64,000 nt of DNA, taken from DASSNR01 sp036278935 (GTDB lineage Bacteria > Gemmatimonadota > Gemmatimonadetes > Gemmatimonadales > Gemmatimonadaceae). The notes below the pieces were generated by a model. It made no database searches. It worked only from the letters and a program-made list of their open reading frames with translations, and was not told the DNA's origin. Positions 60,338-64,000 of the stretch are shown one piece after another. The stretch is from the NCBI GenBank assembly GCA_036278935.1, contig DASUKA010000093.1:1-64000 (forward strand). Direction: 5' to 3'. The number at the start of each line of letters is the position of its first letter. The first letter of the stretch is position 1. The translations under genes were made by a program, and so were the position numbers.

Positions 60338-60416
60338 TTCCTCGGCCGCCGTCCGCCTCTCGCGCCGCTCAGCATCCACGCTTAATTTGACCCCGAACCT
60401 TCAACCCCCCGCTCCC

Positions 60417-60644
60417 ATGCCCCAGCCACCCAAGAAGCTCCGCAAGCAGTATGTGAACACGGAACATCCGAACATCGTGCTTCGCTTCGAGGATGGACAC
60501 GAGATCGCCCTCAAGCGCCACGTCGGGAAGGCCTTCGACTGCTACAGCGGCGAGACCATCAAAGTGCTCGCGGTCTACGATCCCACATCCGGGGAGCGCG
60601 AGCTGGTCGAAAGCAGAAAGGCCGACGAGTTCGAGGACGCGTAG
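60417..60644 (+). CDS. Small conserved-looking hypothetical protein
   Basis: 75 residues, basic N-terminus (PPKKLRKQYVN) and acidic C-terminus (KADEFEDA). The middle has beta-strand pattern (IVLRFEDGHEIALKRHVG, AFDCYSGETIKVLAVYD). I do not recognise the family. The ATG at 60417 lacks a strong ribosome site, but the codon use and residue pattern look genuine and unlike an antisense frame. Confidence 0.5.
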   Translation: MPQPPKKLRKQYVNTEHPNIVLRFEDGHEIALKRHVGKAFDCYSGETIKVLAVYDPTSGERELVESRKADEFEDA

Positions 60645-61031
60645 CGACGCGCCGACGCCTCATCACTGTGCGTGGATCCCGCAATTCGCGCGTACGATCG
60701 GTGAGGGAGTCGCCACGGATTTGTTGCCTGTCCGCAGCGCCGCCTGCCGCACGCAGGACACGATACGGGTACCGGGGCCACACCGTACGGCGGTGCGGTC
60801 CCGTCTTGTCTGTGTGCATGCGAAGCGGACTTCTCTCCAGGCAGATCGCGCCAGGCGTCGCCCAACTCGCCTCCGCATGTACATGACAGGCTGCCAGCCT
60901 GTCGCGGAGCACCCGCAGCGCTGAATCGGCGGGTGCCTGCGCCGGTGTCCGGCACACGAAATGCGCCGCCCCCCGGCGCATAGCATCCCGTTCCGGATGC
61001 CGTCCTCACCGGTTGCGCGTGGAGGAGCGTC
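60645..61031. other. 387-bp gap without a recognisable gene
   Basis: Between the small hypothetical gene and the sortase-substrate gene. Short frames exist on both strands but none has family motifs or a good ribosome site. The notable element is a 19-bp palindrome at 60885-60903. The last bases (GGAGGAG at 61021) are the ribosome site of the next gene. Confidence 0.6.
60885..60903. promoter_or_regulatory. 19-bp palindrome GACAGGCTG-C-CAGCCTGTC
   Basis: Nine-base perfect arms around one base, about 130 bp before the sortase-substrate gene. It could be an operator or a small dispersed repeat; it is not followed by a T-run. Confidence 0.35.
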
Positions 61032-61478
61032 GTGAAGCGTTGGGTTCCAGTGGTCCTGGCGATGGGCCTTGCTGCATGCACTGCGTCGGCCGAAGCCCAG
61101 TTTACCGCCGCCGTCATACCGCCGCACACACCGCGAGCGCAGGCACCGCCGCCGCTCGTAACGCGGGTGGACTCGGAGCTGCCACCAGCCCCTCCGGCGC
61201 TCCCCACCATGGCCGGCATGAAGGCCTGGGTGGACTCCGCTGCGCAGGCGCTCGCCGCGCCACCCACCGCCGATACCGCGCAGTCCCCGGCACGCCCCGC
61301 GCCCCCGGTGGGATCGTCGGCCGCGCATGCGCGTCCCGCGGCGCCGACTCCTGGCAAGACAACCCGCTTTCGGAACGGCGCGCCAGCGCCCGCCACGGCC
61401 AGCCCGCTGCCGCTGCTCGCCGTCCTGGGCATGGCGTCGATCATTGCGGGAGCGCTCCTCAGGCGGCGCGCGCGGTGA
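61032..61478 (+). CDS. Exported Pro/Ala-rich protein with C-terminal sorting-type anchor (putative sortase substrate)
   Basis: 148 residues. An N-terminal signal peptide (KRWVPVVLAMGLAAC, or cleavage later at AEA-QF) precedes a low-complexity Pro/Ala linker. The C-terminus is a tripartite sorting signal: a short SPLPLLAVLG motif, a hydrophobic helix (MASIIAGALL) and a basic RRRAR tail. The sortase gene overlaps its stop by four bases (GTGA), so it is very likely the dedicated substrate. GGAGGAG lies four bases before the GTG at 61032. Function beyond anchoring unknown. Confidence 0.7.
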   Translation: MKRWVPVVLAMGLAACTASAEAQFTAAVIPPHTPRAQAPPPLVTRVDSELPPAPPALPTMAGMKAWVDSAAQALAAPPTADTAQSPARPAPPVGSSAAHARPAAPTPGKTTRFRNGAPAPATASPLPLLAVLGMASIIAGALLRRRAR

Positions 61479-62074
61479 GGGCGCGCGCACTGGGCCTGGT
61501 GTGCTACGCGGTTGGTGCCGCGTTGCTGCTTGATGTCGGAGTGACGTATGGGCGGGGGGTGCTGAAGGGCGATGCGGCGCGCGCCGCCTGGGATGCGGCC
61601 CAGGCCCACCGCGCCGTTCTTGCAACCAGGAGGGCAGCGCGCGCAGCCGCTGTTGATCGCGCCGCGCTTCCGATTGGCGTCCCGGTGGCGCAGCTCCGCA
61701 TCCCGAAGATCGGACTCGATGAGGTCGTGATCGAGGGCGTGGGCAGTGAGCAGCTCAATGCGGCACCAGGACATCTTCCCGGGAGTGCCTTGCCCGGGGC
61801 GCCGGGGAATGCCGTCATCTCGGCGCATCGTGACCGTCACTTCCACCGGCTGGGCGCGGTCGCTCTTGGCGATACCATCATCACGGTTACCGCCCGTGGT
61901 CGTGTGATGTGGACCGTCATCGGGCGGCGCCTCGTCGCGCGAGGGGCGCCGGCGCTTTTCGCCACGATCGACGCCACGCTCACACTCACGACCTGCTGGC
62001 CCATGCGATACATCGGACCCGCTCCGGAACGGCTCATCGTCACCGCCCGCCCGATCCCGGCTTCGTCCCGTTAG
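61475..62074 (+). CDS. Class D/E-type sortase
   Basis: A 199-residue transpeptidase with an N-terminal membrane anchor (LGLVCYAVGAALLLDVGV). The sortase barrel starts at VAQLRIPKIGLDEVVIEGV. The catalytic triad is visible: His118 in VISAHRDRHF, Cys174 in LTLTTCWP and Arg186 in APERLIVTAR. The TTC-W spacing is that of the small class D/E sortases. It is coupled to the upstream substrate gene by a four-base GTGA overlap. Sortases with a single neighbouring substrate are uncommon in diderm bacteria. Confidence 0.85.
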   Translation: MRARALGLVCYAVGAALLLDVGVTYGRGVLKGDAARAAWDAAQAHRAVLATRRAARAAAVDRAALPIGVPVAQLRIPKIGLDEVVIEGVGSEQLNAAPGHLPGSALPGAPGNAVISAHRDRHFHRLGAVALGDTIITVTARGRVMWTVIGRRLVARGAPALFATIDATLTLTTCWPMRYIGPAPERLIVTARPIPASSR

Positions 62075-62498
62075 ACTGCCCCCCGGTGCTCGCCCTGACG
62101 GCGCGCGTGCCGGATAGTGCGAACGGCGGGGCCGCGCATTAGGTTGTGTCCGTTCGCTCGCGGGTCGGCGCCGGCGTTCGCGGCATGCAAGCCGGCAGCT
62201 CTCCTTCAGGCGCCGGCCCGCGCGGTCGTCTTCGCTGACCGTGTCGTGCGGGCCAGCGCGCGGCAGCGCGGAGCAACTGGCCATATGACCAGCCGGCCGC
62301 CGGCTCGTCATCCTTTCGCCAGCCGATAGTCGGCACGCGTGCATGCCGCGCGTGGTGGCGCGACCGGCAAGGGCATGATCTGCCGGCGGGCGTCTCTGCC
62401 AGAGGCGTCCGGGTGGTACCCCTCCATAGATAAGACCGCCGCGGTATCGGTTCGTGCACGCGGCGGTCGTGCGATTCACCTCCAGAGTCCGGCGCCGC
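62075..62498. other. 424-bp gap before the polysaccharide-export operon
   Basis: No recognised gene. A long minus-strand frame across it is an antisense artefact of GC-rich codons. It holds a small AGCCGGC-C-GCCGGCT palindrome at 62291-62305 and a 10-bp inverted repeat at 62434-62468. It probably contains the promoter of the ABC export genes. Confidence 0.6.
62434..62468. promoter_or_regulatory. 10-bp inverted repeat ahead of the ABC-2 permease
   Basis: GACCGCCGCG and CGCGGCGGTC are perfect reverse complements separated by 15 bases, 30 bp before the likely start at 62499. An operator or 5'-leader hairpin is possible. If the permease instead began at the GTG at 62454, part of it would be coding. 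Confidence 0.35.
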
Positions 62499-63302
62499 AT
62501 GCTGCTTCGCCTCCGTACCGATGTCCGCGAGATGCTCGCCGAGATGCTCGAGTATCGCGAACTGCTCTATTCCATGGCTCGGCGCGATCTGCTGCTCCGC
62601 TACAAGCAGACGGCCATGGGCTTCGCGTGGGCGTTCTTCATGCCGGTGCTGAACATGATCATCTTCTCGGTGATCTTCACCCGCGTCACGAAGCTCAACG
62701 TCAACGTCCCCTACCCGATCTATGCGTACGCCGGGCTGCTGCCCTGGAGCTTCCTGGCGTCCTCGCTGCGCTTCTCCGTCATCTCCCTGACCGGGAACAT
62801 CCCGCTCGTAACGAAGGTGTACTTTCCGCGCGAAGTCTTCCCCTTCGCCGCGATCCTCGTGTCGTTGGTGGACTTCGCCGTGGGGGCCACCTTCCTGGCC
62901 GCGCTCATGGTGTACTACGGGATCGGCGTGTCGTGGGCCATCCTCTTCCTGCCCGTGGTGCTCCTCGTCCAGGTCGTGTTCATCGCGGGGATGGCGCTCC
63001 TGCTCTCGATGAGCAATCTCTATTTCCGCGACGTGAAGTACATCTTCGAGGTTGTCGTCACCGTCTGGATGTTCGCGACGTCGGTCGTCTATCCGGTGCA
63101 ATCGATCGGCGGCCGGCTGGGGGCCATTCTCGCGCTCAATCCCATGACGCCGATCATCGAGGCCTACCGCGCGGTGCTGCTGCACGGAACGCTGCCCGAT
63201 CCCGAGCCCTTCCTGCTGGCTGCCGCGCTCTCTTGCGTGGTGTTCGCCGTCGGGTGGCTCACGTTCCATCGGGCCGAATTCCAGTTTGCGGAGCGGATCT
63301 GA
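62499..63302 (+). CDS. ABC-2-type polysaccharide export permease (Wzm/TagG-like)
   Basis: A 267-residue permease with six membrane helices, exporting a lipid-linked glycan (O-antigen, teichoic-acid-like or capsular) across the inner membrane. YRELLYSMARRDLLLRYKQT is the typical cytoplasmic opening, then FMPVLNMIIFSVIFTRVTK, LPWSFLASSLRFSVISLTGN and MTPIIEAYRAVLLHG in the last loop. The start at ATG 62499 is preferred to a GTG at 62454, but neither has a strong ribosome site. The ATPase gene follows after one base. Confidence 0.88.
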   Translation: MLLRLRTDVREMLAEMLEYRELLYSMARRDLLLRYKQTAMGFAWAFFMPVLNMIIFSVIFTRVTKLNVNVPYPIYAYAGLLPWSFLASSLRFSVISLTGNIPLVTKVYFPREVFPFAAILVSLVDFAVGATFLAALMVYYGIGVSWAILFLPVVLLVQVVFIAGMALLLSMSNLYFRDVKYIFEVVVTVWMFATSVVYPVQSIGGRLGAILALNPMTPIIEAYRAVLLHGTLPDPEPFLLAAALSCVVFAVGWLTFHRAEFQFAERI

Positions 63303-63303
63303 C

Positions 63304-64000
63304 ATGCCCGTCGGAAAGGTCATCTTCGACCACGTCTGGAAGAAGTTCACCAAGGGCGAATTCCACGACAGCCTGCGTGATCTGGTGCCCGCATTGGTCA
63401 AGCGGGCGTTCCATCCGCCGCCGCCGCGCGAAGAGCTCGCGGGCAAGGAGTTCTGGGCCGTACGGGATGTGGCGTTCGAGGTGCAGCCTGGCGAGGCGCT
63501 CGGCATCATCGGGCACAACGGTGCCGGCAAGTCGACCACGCTCAAGCTCCTCACCAGGATCCTGAAACCCACGCGGGGGCGCTGCGAGCTCACCGGTCGT
63601 GTGGGGGCGCTCATCGAGGTGGCGGCCGGCTTTCATCCCGACCTGACCGGCCGCGAGAACGTCTACCTCCAGGGCGCGATCATGGGGATGAAGCGCGCGG
63701 AGATCACGGCCCGCTACGACGATATCGTGGAGTTCTCCGGGCTGGGCGACTTCCTCGACACGCAGGTGAAGCGCTACTCCACGGGGATGAGCGCTCGACT
63801 CGGCTTCGCCATCGCCGCGCACCTGGAGCCTGACGTGCTGATCATCGATGAGGTGCTGGCGGTTGGCGACATGGCGTTTCAGGAGCGGGCGTTCGAGCGC
63901 ATCAACGCCATCGCGCGGTCGGGGATCCCCGTGGTGGTCGTCTCGCACCAGCTCGAGCGGATTGCCGCGCTGTGCACCCACGCCATCCTGCTGGAGCGAG
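63304..64000 (+). CDS. ABC transporter ATP-binding protein of the polysaccharide exporter (Wzt/TagH-like), partial
   Basis: The frame is open from an ATG at 63304 to the right edge, at least 232 residues. Walker A GHNGAGKST, Q-loop region IEVAAGFHPDLTGRENVYL, signature-like KRYSTGMSARLGFAIAAH, Walker B VLIIDEVLAVGD and VVSHQLERI are in order. The GENVYL and STGM forms are those of Wzt/TagH ATPases that energise glycan export with the preceding permease. It starts one base after that gene stop, so the two are coupled. The C-terminus, which can carry a glycan-binding domain, is outside the window. Confidence 0.9.
   Translation, partial: MPVGKVIFDHVWKKFTKGEFHDSLRDLVPALVKRAFHPPPPREELAGKEFWAVRDVAFEVQPGEALGIIGHNGAGKSTTLKLLTRILKPTRGRCELTGRVGALIEVAAGFHPDLTGRENVYLQGAIMGMKRAEITARYDDIVEFSGLGDFLDTQVKRYSTGMSARLGFAIAAHLEPDVLIIDEVLAVGDMAFQERAFERINAIARSGIPVVVVSHQLERIAALCTHAILLER

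Noticed and set aside
60575..62500. 641-codon minus-strand frame over the sortase region
   Set aside because: Arg/Ala-rich shadow with no motif; the sortase and its substrate on the plus strand have catalytic residues and ribosome sites.
1..64000. tRNA, rRNA or transposase genes
   Set aside because: No cloverleaf-like sequence, rRNA segment, transposase motif or flanking terminal repeats could be recognised; gaps are too short for most.

Overview
This is a GC-rich, gene-dense chromosomal window, most likely from a member of the Gemmatimonadota or a similar soil-type diderm. The phylum is inferred from style and gene content; no rRNA or ribosomal gene is present to anchor it. Supporting signs are many large duplicated FtsX/MacB-type permeases (four intact or edge-truncated copies plus one collapsed remnant), a permease-prefix domain coupled to a PadR regulator, S46 and M1 peptidases, an outer-membrane beta-barrel protein, and very few A/T-rich stretches. 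I found no tRNA, rRNA, CRISPR array or transposase.

Layout. 1-10159: MacB-like export genes on the minus strand (permeases, an adaptor and an ATPase), interrupted by a plus-strand Uma2-type nuclease gene. 10285-22071: S46 peptidase, FNT channel, NhaP2-type antiporter, CHASE3 histidine kinase, RecQ, MscS channel, hydrolase and phosphoribosyltransferase. 22077-28613: erythromycin-esterase-like protein, MFS exporter, and agmatine deiminase plus N-carbamoylputrescine amidase, with a predicted edema-factor/CyaA/ExoY-like protein on the opposite strand between the last two. 28544-34376: hybrid histidine kinase and a complete serine-glyoxylate-hydroxypyruvate-glycerate module. 34417-38076: LemA/DUF2207 pair and a peroxiredoxin whose catalytic cysteine codon is an in-frame TGA with a SECIS-like hairpin just downstream, so it is predicted to be a selenoprotein. 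38296-46099: small acidic protein, M1 aminopeptidase, methyltransferase, PadR-permease pair and outer-membrane protein. 46143-54083: two divergent, tightly overlapped lipid operons with a serine palmitoyltransferase-type enzyme, lipid kinase, acyltransferase, Tam41-like protein and CDP-alcohol phosphatidyltransferase. 54260-64000: aconitase, patatin-ferredoxin fusion, DinB protein, kynureninase-like enzyme, a class D/E-type sortase beside a likely substrate, and the start of a polysaccharide-export ABC transporter.

Genes that act together: the adaptor and ATPase with the downstream permease; AguA and AguB (agmatine to putrescine); serine-glyoxylate aminotransferase, hydroxypyruvate reductase and glycerate 2-kinase; the lipid enzymes on both sides of 51474; and the sortase with its substrate.

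The strongest unexplained signals are the predicted selenoprotein peroxiredoxin, the EF/CyaA-like protein, the candidate sphingolipid cluster, and a set of intergenic palindromes built from short tandem units (about 7-8 bp), at least seven loci in 64 kb and mostly between converging genes.
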